43,729 nucleotides of DNA from Paracoccaceae bacterium. Its GTDB lineage: Bacteria; Pseudomonadota; Alphaproteobacteria; Rhodobacterales; Rhodobacteraceae. Under the pieces are notes generated by a model that worked only from the letters and a program-made list of their open reading frames with translations, searched no databases and had not been told where the DNA came from. The first letter of the stretch is position 1, and each line of letters begins with the position of its first letter. The translations under genes were made by a program, and so were the position numbers. The DNA lies in assembly GCA_026709265.1 (NCBI GenBank), contig JAPOTI010000055.1:1-43729 (forward strand), in the 5' to 3' direction. Shown one piece after another: positions 17,551 to 27,226 of this stretch.

Positions 17551-20157
17551 TTATTCCGGAATGAGAATTTCCCGCTTGCCGACATGGTTTGCTGCACTAA
17601 TCAGCCCTTCATCTTCCATTCGTTCAACAATTCTTGCCGCCTTGTTGTACCCGATTTCGAGCTTCCTTTGTATATAAGATGTCGAACATTTCCTGTCTCT
17701 CTGGACAATTTGTACCGCCCGGCTATACTCGGAGTCGGCATCCTGCGAGTCACCGGCAAGGCCCAGCACCGTATCCACAGCATCGTTTTCAGATCCATCA
17801 AGGACCTCGGCCAGATAGTCGGGCTCACCTTGTTGCTTCAAGAAACTCACGACCTGTTCGACCTCTTCATCGGTTACGAAGGGGCCATGAACGCGTCCGA
17901 TTTGTGACCCCCCGGACATATACAGCATATCCCCTCTGCCGAGAAGTTGCTCAGCCCCCTGCTCACCAAGAATCGTGCGACTATCGATTTTGGACGTGAC
18001 CTGGAACGACACCCGCGTGGGAAAATTCGCCTTCACCGTTCCGGTGATGACATCCACCGATGGACGCTGGGTTGCCATCACCAGATGAATGCCCGATGCA
18101 CGCGCCATCTGCGCCAACCGCTGGATACAGGCTTCAATTTCCTTACCCGCCACCATCATCAAATCGGCCATTTCGTCGACGACGACAACGATATAGGGAA
18201 GCGTTTCGGGTTCGCGCTCCTCTTCGCAGAAGATCTGATCGCCATTTTCGTCAAATCCATTCGGAAAACGACGGGTTATTTTCTTGCCCTGTCGCAAGGC
18301 TTCGCGCATCCGCTCATTGTAACTGGTGAGCTTGCGCACACTGACAGTGCTCATCAGGCGATATCGCTCCTCCATTTCGGCGACCACCCATTTCAATGCA
18401 ACCACCGCCTTCTTCGGATCGGTCACCACGGGAACCAGCAGATGCGGAATGCCATCATAAACACTCAACTCAAGCATCTTGGGGTCAATCATGATCATTC
18501 GACAGTCTTCCGGGGGTAACCGGTAGAGCAAGCTCAGGATCATGGTATTGATGGCCACTGACTTGCCGGACCCGGTGGTCCCCGCGATCAGCAAATGCGG
18601 CATCTGCACGAGATCGACAATCTGCGGTTCACCGCCAATATCCTTGCCAAGAGCGATCGCCAGTTCCATGCGGGAATCTCCAAACTCCTTGTCGGCAAGA
18701 AGTTCGCGCAAGTAAACTGTCTCCCGCGTTGCATTGGGTAGCTCAATGCCAATGATGTTACGACCGGGCACGGTGGAAATGCGCGCCGAAAAAGCGGTCA
18801 TATTGCGTGCGATATCATCGGCGAGACCGATGACCCGGCTGGCCTTTAACCCGGCTTCGGGTGTTAACTCATAGAGTGTGACCACGGGGCCCAAGCGGAC
18901 ATTCTTGATGGTTCCATGCACACCGTAATCCTTCAGCACCGATTCAAGCATACGCGCATTTTCCATCAGCGCTTGCGTGCTGAGTGCGGGATGCGCAGGC
19001 TCCGTTGACTCCTGCAGCAAGGATAATGGTGGGATTTTATGAACCGTTATCTCATCATCGCCAATCAGTGGCGGTTGATCCTCCCGTAGTGCTGCCCGGC
19101 TTCTTGTTCTTTTCCGTGTCTGAGATTTGGGGAGTTCGACGACCGTCAGTTGCTCTTCAATTTCTGCCTCTTCTCTCGTCTCTGCCAGACCCGATCCAAA
19201 CTCCAGCTGGTCGGTGCCAAGCGTCAAGGTCGGTTCGACAGCGCGTCGCACGGGCATCTCATTGTGGATTTCAGGGAATCGAAAAGAAGGTCTCCAGCGC
19301 AATGCTGCGCTGAGAATCTGCATCAATTTCGGCGGAGTTCGCGATACCTCGGGATGGTCAGACCCATGATGATGTGCCCTTGAATCGCATTCATCATTGT
19401 CTGTATCCCACGTCTCTTCAATGGTCGGCTCATCACGCACGCGGTGACGCCGAAACAGGTTGAACAATCCTTTCCCGCTCTCGATTTCTGCGGGCGTGTA
19501 TTCCGGTCGGGTCCGGCTCAGGGAGTGACACACAAACCGGATCACTGTCCCGGTCGAACTGGCAGTGAACAGCAAGATGGCAAGAGTTCCGCGCAGGGTG
19601 GCACCATGTGCAATCAGTGCACAGAGTATCAGTGCGGCCATAGCCAGACTTGTGACCGCTTGGGAACTCCCGACAAAGCCAGCCGGCCAACTGTAGGTGA
19701 GGGCCCCGAAGATGGCATCTCCAAGCATGCCACCCGCACCGAATCCATGCACCCAGCCCTCTGGATAAGGAAGTCCGGCCGCAACAACTGACGTGATGAT
19801 GACAAATACGGGCAAAAACATGATGCGCATGGTAAACCGCGCCTGGCCAAAGTGACTGAGATAACGCAGCCCCCAGAGGCAAAAGAAAAACGGAAAACAC
19901 CAGGTGGCCAAGCCAATGGTCGCCATGAAGACACTGACGACTTCGGCACCAGTTGCACCGGTCAAATTCTGGGTCTGCGCACCGCTGGAGATCAGAAGAC
20001 CTGAATCTTCTGCCGAATAGGTGCCCACAGCAATCGCTGCAAATGCACCCGCACCGAGCATGAACAAACCCACCAATTCCCTGGCACGCCGTTTCAATGC
20101 CAAGCTCATACTTTCATCGATCAGCGACTCGCCTTGCCCCAACTGCTGATACGTCAT
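17551..20157 (-). CDS. ftsK: DNA translocase FtsK
   Basis: The 868-residue septal DNA pump couples chromosome segregation to division. The N-terminus holds about four membrane segments in the first 200 residues. A charged linker follows with KSQTRKRTRSRAALRED. The RecA-like motor has Walker A AGTTGSGKSVA near 522-532 and Walker B IVVVVDEMADLMM. The C-terminal gamma winged helix (about 800-865) recognises polar sequences; it contains CSTSYIQRKLEIGYNKAARI. ATG 20157 is preceded by AGGAGG 8 nt upstream, the clearest ribosome binding site in the region. Length is that of the short-linker FtsK class. It lies 19 bp downstream of the aminotransferase gene. Confidence 0.97.
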   Translation of the reverse strand: MTYQQLGQGESLIDESMSLALKRRARELVGLFMLGAGAFAAIAVGTYSAEDSGLLISSGAQTQNLTGATGAEVVSVFMATIGLATWCFPFFFCLWGLRYLSHFGQARFTMRIMFLPVFVIITSVVAAGLPYPEGWVHGFGAGGMLGDAIFGALTYSWPAGFVGSSQAVTSLAMAALILCALIAHGATLRGTLAILLFTASSTGTVIRFVCHSLSRTRPEYTPAEIESGKGLFNLFRRHRVRDEPTIEETWDTDNDECDSRAHHHGSDHPEVSRTPPKLMQILSAALRWRPSFRFPEIHNEMPVRRAVEPTLTLGTDQLEFGSGLAETREEAEIEEQLTVVELPKSQTRKRTRSRAALREDQPPLIGDDEITVHKIPPLSLLQESTEPAHPALSTQALMENARMLESVLKDYGVHGTIKNVRLGPVVTLYELTPEAGLKASRVIGLADDIARNMTAFSARISTVPGRNIIGIELPNATRETVYLRELLADKEFGDSRMELAIALGKDIGGEPQIVDLVQMPHLLIAGTTGSGKSVAINTMILSLLYRLPPEDCRMIMIDPKMLELSVYDGIPHLLVPVVTDPKKAVVALKWVVAEMEERYRLMSTVSVRKLTSYNERMREALRQGKKITRRFPNGFDENGDQIFCEEEREPETLPYIVVVVDEMADLMMVAGKEIEACIQRLAQMARASGIHLVMATQRPSVDVITGTVKANFPTRVSFQVTSKIDSRTILGEQGAEQLLGRGDMLYMSGGSQIGRVHGPFVTDEEVEQVVSFLKQQGEPDYLAEVLDGSENDAVDTVLGLAGDSQDADSEYSRAVQIVQRDRKCSTSYIQRKLEIGYNKAARIVERMEDEGLISAANHVGKREILIPE

Positions 20158-20176
20158 TGACTTACCTCCTGATCCA

Positions 20177-21352
20177 CTAGATTCCGGCGCGCAGTCGCTC
20201 AAGACCGGTGCGGAGATCTTCATCCTCGGCTGTCAAAGCCACACGGATATACTGTTTGCCTGGATTGTTCCCATCGACGTCATGAGCAAAATACTCACCT
20301 GGAACAACGCGCAGACCGGATTGGCGCCACAGTTGCCGCGCGACGCGCTCACCATCACCCACATCAAGCCATAGAAACATCCCCGCACGCGGGCTCATAT
20401 AGCCTTTCCAACCCCCCATGATTTCATCGGCGGCAAGATATCTGTCTTGGAACGCTGCACGGTTATGTTTGACATGCTCCTCGTCACGCCAGGCATATTC
20501 TGAAATCATTTGCAGCGGCGTGGGAATCGGCGCACCGCCATACGTGCGGAGTTGTTTGACCGCTGCAATCGAGCCTTTGCCACCTGCGACAAATCCCGAA
20601 CGCAACCCGGGCAGGCCTGACCGTTTTGACAGTGAGTGAAAAACCACCACTGTCTCGGGATCGGAATTCATCGCGGCAGCGGCTTGGAGAGCGCCCGTAG
20701 GCGGCGACATCCGGTAGATTTCAGAGTAACATTCGTCGACCAGAAGTCGGAACCCAAATCGTTCCGCCAGGGCAAGCAATTCCTTCAGATAATCCAGAGA
20801 CGCCACAGCACCTTGAGGATTCGATGGTGAACATAAAAACACAAGGGATGTCCGGTTGAGAATTGCCGGGGGCAACGCCGCAAAATCCGGCAGAAAGTCT
20901 GTCTCCTGCTCAGCAGCAACGAAACAGGGGATGGCGCCAGCGGCAATCGCACCGGCTGCGTAAGCCGGATAGAATGGGTTGGGAATCAAAATATATGGCG
21001 CCGACCCGTTTTTTTGCTCGGAACACAGAGCCAGACTCGCATTGAACAATCCTTCACGAGTCCCGTTCAGGCACACGATTCCGCTTTCAGGCTCGACATT
21101 GGCCCCGTAACGACGACTGAGCCAGTCTGCAATCGCCTGCAACAATTCTTCTGTACCAAAATTGGGGGGATAGTGCGCAAATCCCGCAACTGCTTCAGCA
21201 AGTCTCGGGCCGACCCAATCGGGTAAACCCAGACGTGGCTCTCCAATCGAGAGATCAATCTCTCGATGACCGGATGACTCCCCGTCCAGCAGGCGGCGAA
21301 GCCTTGGGAAAGGGTACTCCGGAAGCTGGGATATCCGCTCCGGTAATTCCAT
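20177..21352 (-). CDS. Class I/II aminotransferase, DapC-like
   Basis: The 391-residue fold-type I PLP enzyme has an N-terminal ISQLPEYPFPRLR segment. IDLSIGEPRLGLP follows, then the substrate and PLP region FLCSPSNPQG and LLVDECYSEIY. The Schiff-base lysine motif is SLSKRSGLPGLRSGF near 236-250. These features, and its place upstream of ftsK in alphaproteobacteria, fit the succinyldiaminopimelate aminotransferase (DapC) group in lysine and meso-DAP synthesis. Substrate specificity within this superfamily cannot be settled from sequence reading. ATG 21352 was preferred over an upstream TTG. Confidence 0.85.
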   Translation of the reverse strand: MELPERISQLPEYPFPRLRRLLDGESSGHREIDLSIGEPRLGLPDWVGPRLAEAVAGFAHYPPNFGTEELLQAIADWLSRRYGANVEPESGIVCLNGTREGLFNASLALCSEQKNGSAPYILIPNPFYPAYAAGAIAAGAIPCFVAAEQETDFLPDFAALPPAILNRTSLVFLCSPSNPQGAVASLDYLKELLALAERFGFRLLVDECYSEIYRMSPPTGALQAAAAMNSDPETVVVFHSLSKRSGLPGLRSGFVAGGKGSIAAVKQLRTYGGAPIPTPLQMISEYAWRDEEHVKHNRAAFQDRYLAADEIMGGWKGYMSPRAGMFLWLDVGDGERVARQLWRQSGLRVVPGEYFAHDVDGNNPGKQYIRVALTAEDEDLRTGLERLRAGI

Positions 21353-21559
21353 TTTCTGCCTCAAAGCGTGGGGTCTTTTGCCTCACTGACTGCCATTCTA
21401 GACCCAACAGGGCCCGGAGTCCAGTGGCCCATGATGATTCTCATCAGGCAGTTGTGGCTTGATCTCGAAGAGACCTCCAGAATGTCAACGGCAATACATG
21501 ACCGCATGACGGGCATCTATTGCCCGGATGGCAAGAACCACGCGGGATGCCGGAATCAC

Positions 21560-22903
21560 TCAATCCCTGTTCGAAAGAATGGTTTCGACGGCATCGCCGA
21601 TGCGCAGTAGCCGCATCTCGTCATGCCGATGCCCGAGCAACATCAATCCAGTCGATGCGACTCCGGTGGGAATCGTCAGTGCCGGTATATCCATAAGATT
21701 GGCAATGCGGGTATGGCCCAGAGCGAGACGATTCTGCTCGACATAGTAACCTTCATCTCTCAGGAGATCTTCCCGCTTCGGCGGCATGTTGGGGCAAGTC
21801 GGCACCATGACAGCATCATATCCCACCGTGAACCGGTCAAATTCCCTGCGGGATTGTATGAGGCGGTTCCAGGATTCGAGATATTCGGCGGCGGTGAAGG
21901 ATTTGCCAGACATGAACCGATCACGGATATTCTCAAACATCTTCTCGGGTGCGGCGGTGATCCGGTCATTCCATTGGCTGTACGCTTCGGCTGTGTAAAG
22001 GCAAGGTGCCAACGACAGGGCATCATTGACCATGCCAAGGGAGGTGCTGGTGACCTGCGCGCCAGCAGCTTGCAGTCTGCTGACAGCAGCATCAAACGCC
22101 GATGATGGTTCCCTGTCGACCTGTTCCAGACAATCTTCAGCGATCAGGAGTCGCATATCGCGGAGGGCTTCACCAGCCACGAATGGCATCCGTGACTGAC
22201 CGGACAACGCAACAAACAGAACCGCTGCATCCTCAACAGTCCGGGTCAATGGTCCCACTGTATCGAATTTCGGGCAAAGTGGAACCACGCCTTCCAGCGG
22301 CAGAGTCCCACTCGTCGTTTTCAGGCCAACCAGATCGTTCCAGGCCGCCGGAATACGGACTGAGCCGCCGGTATCCGAGCCGATTGCCGCAGCTGCCAGA
22401 CCGAAAGCAACCGAAGCAGCGGCACCGGACGATGAACCCCCTGCCACTTTGTCCACATCATGGACGCAAGGGGTTGTCGCCGTCATCGGATTCAAACCAA
22501 GTCCCGAAAAAGCGAGTTCGCTGAGATGCGTTTTTCCCAAACAGATCAATCCCAGCATACGGCATCGGCGCAAGACTTCCGCATCGCGTTTCGGCACGCG
22601 CCCAGCGAGCAGGGCTGAGCCGGCTTCTGTGGCAACATTTGCTGAATCGAACAGATCCTTCCATGACACCGGCACGCCATCGAGAGGCGATTCCCGTAAA
22701 CCCGAGCGGGCACGCTGCGCCGCTGCCTCGGCCTCCTCCATTGCCCTCTTCTCAGTCAAACGCGCGTAAATCGATGCAGCATGCGGATGATGACGGATTG
22801 CCGACAGGAAGGTTTCGGTCAGCGCGCGCGGATCAATTCGTCCGGCTTCAATGCCTCTCCCAAGATCGCAGGCACTCATGTTGAGCCAGATCTCATACGG
22901 CAT
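21560..22903 (-). CDS. Amidase signature family hydrolase
   Basis: The 447-residue protein has the amidase signature fold with Ser-cisSer-Lys triad elements. VSWKDLFDS near 80-88 carries the Lys, GGSSSGAAASVAFG near 155-168 carries the cis-Ser, and GSDTGGSVRIPAAWN near 176-190 carries the nucleophilic Ser. A C-terminal MDIPALTIPTGV segment is typical. Members cleave diverse amides; GatA is one member, but no gatB or gatC is adjacent, so a stand-alone amidase is more likely. It is separated from the downstream aminotransferase by about 200 bp with no evident gene, so cotranscription is uncertain. Confidence 0.85.
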   Translation of the reverse strand: MPYEIWLNMSACDLGRGIEAGRIDPRALTETFLSAIRHHPHAASIYARLTEKRAMEEAEAAAQRARSGLRESPLDGVPVSWKDLFDSANVATEAGSALLAGRVPKRDAEVLRRCRMLGLICLGKTHLSELAFSGLGLNPMTATTPCVHDVDKVAGGSSSGAAASVAFGLAAAAIGSDTGGSVRIPAAWNDLVGLKTTSGTLPLEGVVPLCPKFDTVGPLTRTVEDAAVLFVALSGQSRMPFVAGEALRDMRLLIAEDCLEQVDREPSSAFDAAVSRLQAAGAQVTSTSLGMVNDALSLAPCLYTAEAYSQWNDRITAAPEKMFENIRDRFMSGKSFTAAEYLESWNRLIQSRREFDRFTVGYDAVMVPTCPNMPPKREDLLRDEGYYVEQNRLALGHTRIANLMDIPALTIPTGVASTGLMLLGHRHDEMRLLRIGDAVETILSNRD

Positions 22904-22961
22904 GTCCGGTCCTCAGTGAGCGATCGATGGTGGGCGCATTGATTTCATCTCCAACGGAACT

Positions 22962-25382
22962 CTATCTTGCAACCAAAACGGGCCGCAAACCCCTCAGGCG
23001 AAGTGCGTTCAGCAGGACAGACAAGGACGACAACATCATAGCCATTGCGGCAAAGGCGGGTGACAGCAAGATGCCGAATGCGGGATAGAGCAGCCCGGCA
23101 GCAATGGGAACGAGAGCAATATTGTAGCCAAAGGCCCATGCCAGATTCTGGCGGATACTGCGCATCGTGCGCCGGGCGATATGAATGGCATGTACGATAC
23201 CGGCAAGATCACCGGATACCAACACCACATCAGCCGACTCAATGGCGATATCTGAACCTGTCCCAATAGCAATACCGACATCCGCTGCAGCCAAGGCAGC
23301 CGAATCATTGATACCGTCACCAACAAAAGCAACCGGACCGGATTCTTTACTGATTATGGCCAGTTTTTCTGCCTTGTCTGATGGCCACAACTCCGCCGCG
23401 ATCTCGTCAATACCAACTTCGGAAGCAACGCGATGTGCCGCCTCTCGGCGATCACCGGTCATCATCGAGATTTTGCAGCCCATGCGGGACAAAGCTGCAA
23501 TCACCTCCTGACTGGAGTGTTTGACTGCATCCTCGATTCCGAAAATCGCGGCAAGTTGATCGTCAACCGCAAGACAAACGATTGTCATTCCCTGTCCAGC
23601 AAGTTCCGTGTCCGCCTTGTCCATTCGCGCGATGTCGATTCCGTTGCGTGTCATGAAATGCTTGCTGCCAACGCGAAGGTGATGCCCATCGACTCGTCCC
23701 TCTGCGCCCAATCCCGATTGAGCAACGAAATTCTCGACCGGTGACACTTGCAGTCCTTTCACCGCCGCCGCACGACGCAGCGCATCCGCCACCGGATGTT
23801 CGGAGCGGTCTTCGACCGAAGCTGCCCATGCAATCACTTCACTCTCGGAATAATCATCATGGATCATTGTCGCGGCCAGTTGTGGTGACCCTGCGGTCAG
23901 GGTTCCGGTCTTGTCCAGTACGATCTGGCGGACACTGGCCAGGTATTGCAGTGAGTCACCGCCACGGAAGAGAACACCCATTTCCGCGGCGCGCCCGGTC
24001 CCAACCATTACCGAAAGTGGCGTTGCCAATCCCATTGCGCAGGGACAGGCGACAATCAACACCGAAACAGCTGCAACCATCGCATGCGCAATTGCTGCGA
24101 CACCGCCGACCATCAGCCAGACAATCGCCGTCATAATGGCAATGAACAGAATGATGGGGACAAATCGATAGGTCACGCGGTCAGCAAGCTGCTGTACCGG
24201 TAATTTAACTCTCTGTGCGCGTTCGGCCATCTGTACAATTTGTGAAAGGACCGTATCCCGTCCGACCTTCTGGACAATCATGGTGAGACCGCCGGATCCA
24301 TTGACCGTGCCGCCGGTCACAGAATCACCGGGAGATTTTTTGATCGGAAACGGCTCACCGGATAACATGCTCTCGTCAACTTCGCTGATGCCCTCCTCGA
24401 TGATCCCGTCCGCGGGTAATCTCTCGCCCGGACGTATCACCACCCGATCACCGACCTGCAATTTCTCAATCGGAATGTCCTGGGTGGCACCCGCCTTCAA
24501 CAGACGTGCAGTCTTGACCTGTAATCCTGCAAGTGCCTGAATCGCACTGTTAGCCTTTGACTTGGCACGTGCTTCGAGAAGCCGACCGATCAGGACCAGC
24601 AGAATGATTGCCGCCGCCGCCTCAAAATAGACCTGGCGCGCCACCTCCGGCAACAGGTCAGGCAAAAGGGTGACAATTGACGAATAGATCCAGGCAGAGC
24701 CAGCGCCGATCGCAATGAGACTGTTGGTATCGGGCTTGCCGCGCAGCAAGGCGGAGAGCCCCTGCCAAAACAATCCGCGACCTGGCCCGATGACAAGAGC
24801 CGTAGTCGCTGCCAGCTGCAGGAGCCAGAAATTCGTTAGGCCCAAAGTCAGATCGATCACTTCCCGCATCGCAATAGAAACATGCTGGCCCATTTCCAGA
24901 ACGATAACCGGCAATGCCAACAGCAATGCCCAGAGCACACGCTGACCATCGCTCGCGCGCGGTGCTGCACGATCCTCTGCCAGGGCAATCTGGGTCGAAT
25001 GGCCCGCCTTTTCCAGTATGTCCATTAAGGGCAAGAGATCCGCCGCACGATCAATGATCTTGACCAGAACCGTTTTTGCTCCTGCTGCGAAGCGCATATC
25101 AAGAACTCCCGGCACTTCGGCCAATCGTTCAATCTCGGCTGGTTTCAACGCCGATTGCAGCTTGATCTCAACTTCATGGGTTTGCGGCGCATATCCCGCC
25201 TTTTCGAGTCGCGCCGCCACCTGCCTGATTTGCGCGGCATTATCTGCGCTCAGCCAAACAGTTTCGCAAGCCAGGCTGACGGACACTTCTGAAATGCCCG
25301 GTGCAGCAGAGACTGTCTGCTCCACCCGTCCCACGCAACTTGAACATGACATACCGGAAACGGGGATTGAAACCTGCACCAT
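22962..25382 (-). CDS. copA: Copper-exporting P1B-type ATPase CopA
   Basis: The 806-residue inner-membrane pump exports Cu+ from the cytoplasm. The first heavy-metal domain has GMSCSSC with Cys13 and Cys16. A second ferredoxin-like segment (about 70-135) lacks a CxxC pair. The transmembrane metal site is ACPCAMG, with CPC near 445-447. The catalytic core has DKTGT near 490, SEHP in the nucleotide domain and GDGINDS near 690. The CPC class plus Cys pair indicate monovalent Cu or Ag rather than Zn/Cd, but this is inference. ATG 25382 is the start. Its upstream region has several palindromes. No CueR-type regulator or copper chaperone is adjacent. Confidence 0.93.
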   Translation of the reverse strand: MVQVSIPVSGMSCSSCVGRVEQTVSAAPGISEVSVSLACETVWLSADNAAQIRQVAARLEKAGYAPQTHEVEIKLQSALKPAEIERLAEVPGVLDMRFAAGAKTVLVKIIDRAADLLPLMDILEKAGHSTQIALAEDRAAPRASDGQRVLWALLLALPVIVLEMGQHVSIAMREVIDLTLGLTNFWLLQLAATTALVIGPGRGLFWQGLSALLRGKPDTNSLIAIGAGSAWIYSSIVTLLPDLLPEVARQVYFEAAAAIILLVLIGRLLEARAKSKANSAIQALAGLQVKTARLLKAGATQDIPIEKLQVGDRVVIRPGERLPADGIIEEGISEVDESMLSGEPFPIKKSPGDSVTGGTVNGSGGLTMIVQKVGRDTVLSQIVQMAERAQRVKLPVQQLADRVTYRFVPIILFIAIMTAIVWLMVGGVAAIAHAMVAAVSVLIVACPCAMGLATPLSVMVGTGRAAEMGVLFRGGDSLQYLASVRQIVLDKTGTLTAGSPQLAATMIHDDYSESEVIAWAASVEDRSEHPVADALRRAAAVKGLQVSPVENFVAQSGLGAEGRVDGHHLRVGSKHFMTRNGIDIARMDKADTELAGQGMTIVCLAVDDQLAAIFGIEDAVKHSSQEVIAALSRMGCKISMMTGDRREAAHRVASEVGIDEIAAELWPSDKAEKLAIISKESGPVAFVGDGINDSAALAAADVGIAIGTGSDIAIESADVVLVSGDLAGIVHAIHIARRTMRSIRQNLAWAFGYNIALVPIAAGLLYPAFGILLSPAFAAMAMMLSSLSVLLNALRLRGLRPVLVAR

Positions 25383-25747
25383 GTGTGCTGCCTATCATGA
25401 ATCGGGCAATACGGATATCGCGTGAGGGACTCACCGGATATTCAGACAATCCTTTTGACTTCTGTACAGAAAATTGCAACTGCAATCAGGTACGAATCGA
25501 CTGATCATCGGATGATCTCAGACGATCATCGTCAGATGACTGTTCAGAGGCATACTGAAATGGTCTTTCGGAGACATACAACAACGGAGTGATGATCAAT
25601 GGAAGGGCCAGGATCGGTTGAGACAGCGTCATTCAGGCAGGCAACAAACCCATTGCGGCAATTCCTTCACCGCCGCTGACAGGGCGAACCACGACGTGAT
25701 CATGAGCGTGATTGATCCTTGTCCCGTCATCATGCGTGGGTTTCCGT
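25383..25747. promoter_or_regulatory. Divergent copA / monooxygenase intergenic region with clustered palindromes
   Basis: Perfect short palindromes occur at 25461-25470 (TCTGTACAGA), 25473-25486 (ATTGCA-AC-TGCAAT), 25503-25517 (GATCATC-G-GATGATC) and 25521-25533 (GACGAT-C-ATCGTC). On the copA strand TTGCAA, with TCTGTACAGA downstream, is followed about 19 nt on by AAGGAT. That spacing recalls MerR/CueR-type promoters, but the -10 match is poor. The sites could be operators for copper- or stress-responsive control of copA. No intact gene lies in this interval. Confidence 0.45.
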
Positions 25748-26968
25748 ATGAAGGTTGACCATGACATCATCATCGCTGGCGGTGGGCTCGTTGGCATGGC
25801 ATTTGCGCTGGTCGCCGCAAAAGAGAATTTTCGTGTCCTTGTTGCGGATGACTCACCCGCCGCCATCAATCGCGTGTTTGATGGACGGGCTTTTGCACTG
25901 ACTTTGTCCTCTTGTCGGCTGCTCGGCAGTCTCGGCATGTCCGATTTTCTGCGAACCAAATGTCAGGAAATTCGTGCGATTCGTATTTCTGAGGGATCCG
26001 CATATGGGGGGGCTGACCCTGTTGCCCTTGGATTTGACTCGGCAGAAATCGAAACCGGACCGATGGGGCTTATGGTCGAAGACAGGCATCTGCACGCAAC
26101 GCTGCGTCAGTGCGTGGAGTCTTGCACAGACCGGATCAGGTGGCTTTCGCGCCGTCTCACAGAGGTCAAACTTGAAGATTTCTGTGTCAAGGCAACCGAT
26201 TCACACGGCAACCTCCACGCGGCGCGCATGATCGTTGGCTGCGACGGTCGTGACAGTCTTGTTGCCAGAGCTGCCGGAATGACTTGGAATGAGAAGGAAT
26301 ATCATCAGTCGGGGTTGGTCTGTGCCGTCCGTCATGAGAAACCGCACGAAGGCATCGCCCGCCAGTTCTTTATGCCGAGCGGCCCATTGGCCATCCTGCC
26401 GCTGACCGGCAACCGCTCTTCATTGGTCTGGACGATGCATCATCCCGAGGGTAAGAGATTGGCATCGCTTGGCGATGATGACTTCCTGCGGGCGTTGCGT
26501 GCCCCCTTCGGCGATTGCCTTGGTGACATTTCCCTGATCGGAACCCGTGCGAGCTTCCCACTCACGCTGTCGCTCGCCACGCATCTCGTCGCGCCGCGTG
26601 CTGCGCTTCTTGGTGATTCGGCACACGGTCTTCACCCGCTTGCCGGCCAAAATCTCAATCTTGGATTACGTGATGTCGCCTCACTGGCCGAGATCCTTGG
26701 AACGGCGGCGCGCCGGGGCGAAGATATCGGCGCGATCAATGTCATGGAACGTTTTCAACGCTGGCGGCGTTTTGATATTGCGGCCTTTGCCGTTGTGACG
26801 GATGGATTCAACTGGCTATTCTCCAATGCTGATCCGACGCTACGCATGTTGCGAACTGGTGGAATGGCCGCCCTGCAGAGACTCCCCGCCGTCCGACGAT
26901 CAATCATTCGGGCCGCCGCAGGCCTGCATGCGGACCTGCCAAAAGCCATGGAAGGGCAGTCCTTCTAA
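25748..26968 (+). CDS. FAD-dependent monooxygenase, UbiH/Coq6 family
   Basis: The 406-residue flavoprotein has an N-terminal dinucleotide fold with IIIAGGGLVGMAFA (GxGxxG at 11-16). A central DGRDS motif follows near 165, then the FAD ribityl motif GDSAHGLHPLAGQNLNLGLRD near 288-308. This pattern is that of UbiH/UbiF/UbiI/Coq6 ring hydroxylases in ubiquinone synthesis; the exact ring position cannot be read from sequence. ATG 25748 was chosen because the upstream TTG start would add residues without similarity. It is convergent with the Trm112 gene. Ubiquinone hydroxylases near Trm112 and LON-domain genes are common in alphaproteobacteria. Confidence 0.87.
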   Translation: MKVDHDIIIAGGGLVGMAFALVAAKENFRVLVADDSPAAINRVFDGRAFALTLSSCRLLGSLGMSDFLRTKCQEIRAIRISEGSAYGGADPVALGFDSAEIETGPMGLMVEDRHLHATLRQCVESCTDRIRWLSRRLTEVKLEDFCVKATDSHGNLHAARMIVGCDGRDSLVARAAGMTWNEKEYHQSGLVCAVRHEKPHEGIARQFFMPSGPLAILPLTGNRSSLVWTMHHPEGKRLASLGDDDFLRALRAPFGDCLGDISLIGTRASFPLTLSLATHLVAPRAALLGDSAHGLHPLAGQNLNLGLRDVASLAEILGTAARRGEDIGAINVMERFQRWRRFDIAAFAVVTDGFNWLFSNADPTLRMLRTGGMAALQRLPAVRRSIIRAAAGLHADLPKAMEGQSF

Positions 26969-27043
26969 CCGGATATTCTCAAGATACCGTTTTTGTTCAA
27001 GGTTTCGGTCATGCCGGCAACAGGCACCGGGGAGAGCAGAAGA

Positions 27044-27226
27044 TCAGTCGAGTTGCCGGGCTTCGCTCTCAAGCATGATGGGGACACCGTCGCGGATCGG
27101 ATAGGCCAATTTCGCAGCTTTCGAAATCAACTCGCCTGCCGCACGGTCATAGGTGAGCGGCGCGTGGGTCACCGGACACACCAGGGCTTCGAGCATCCGC
27201 CCGCTGATTTCGCGTTCTGAACTCAT
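27044..27226 (-). CDS. Trm112 family protein
   Basis: The 60-residue protein has [16 protein letters not shown] near the N-terminus, then [21 protein letters not shown], the signature of bacterial Trm112/YcaR proteins. The eukaryotic and archaeal relatives activate methyltransferases; the bacterial role is poorly defined. Only one Cys is visible of the zinc ligands found in some members. ATG 27226 overlaps the stop of the LON-domain gene as ATGA, so the two are translationally coupled. Confidence 0.9.
   Translation of the reverse strand: MSSEREISGRMLEALVCPVTHAPLTYDRAAGELISKAAKLAYPIRDGVPIMLESEARQLD

Noticed and set aside
21560-22903. GatA, amidotransferase subunit A
   Set aside because: The signature is shared by all amidase-signature enzymes; no gatB or gatC is nearby and the ends differ from typical GatA.
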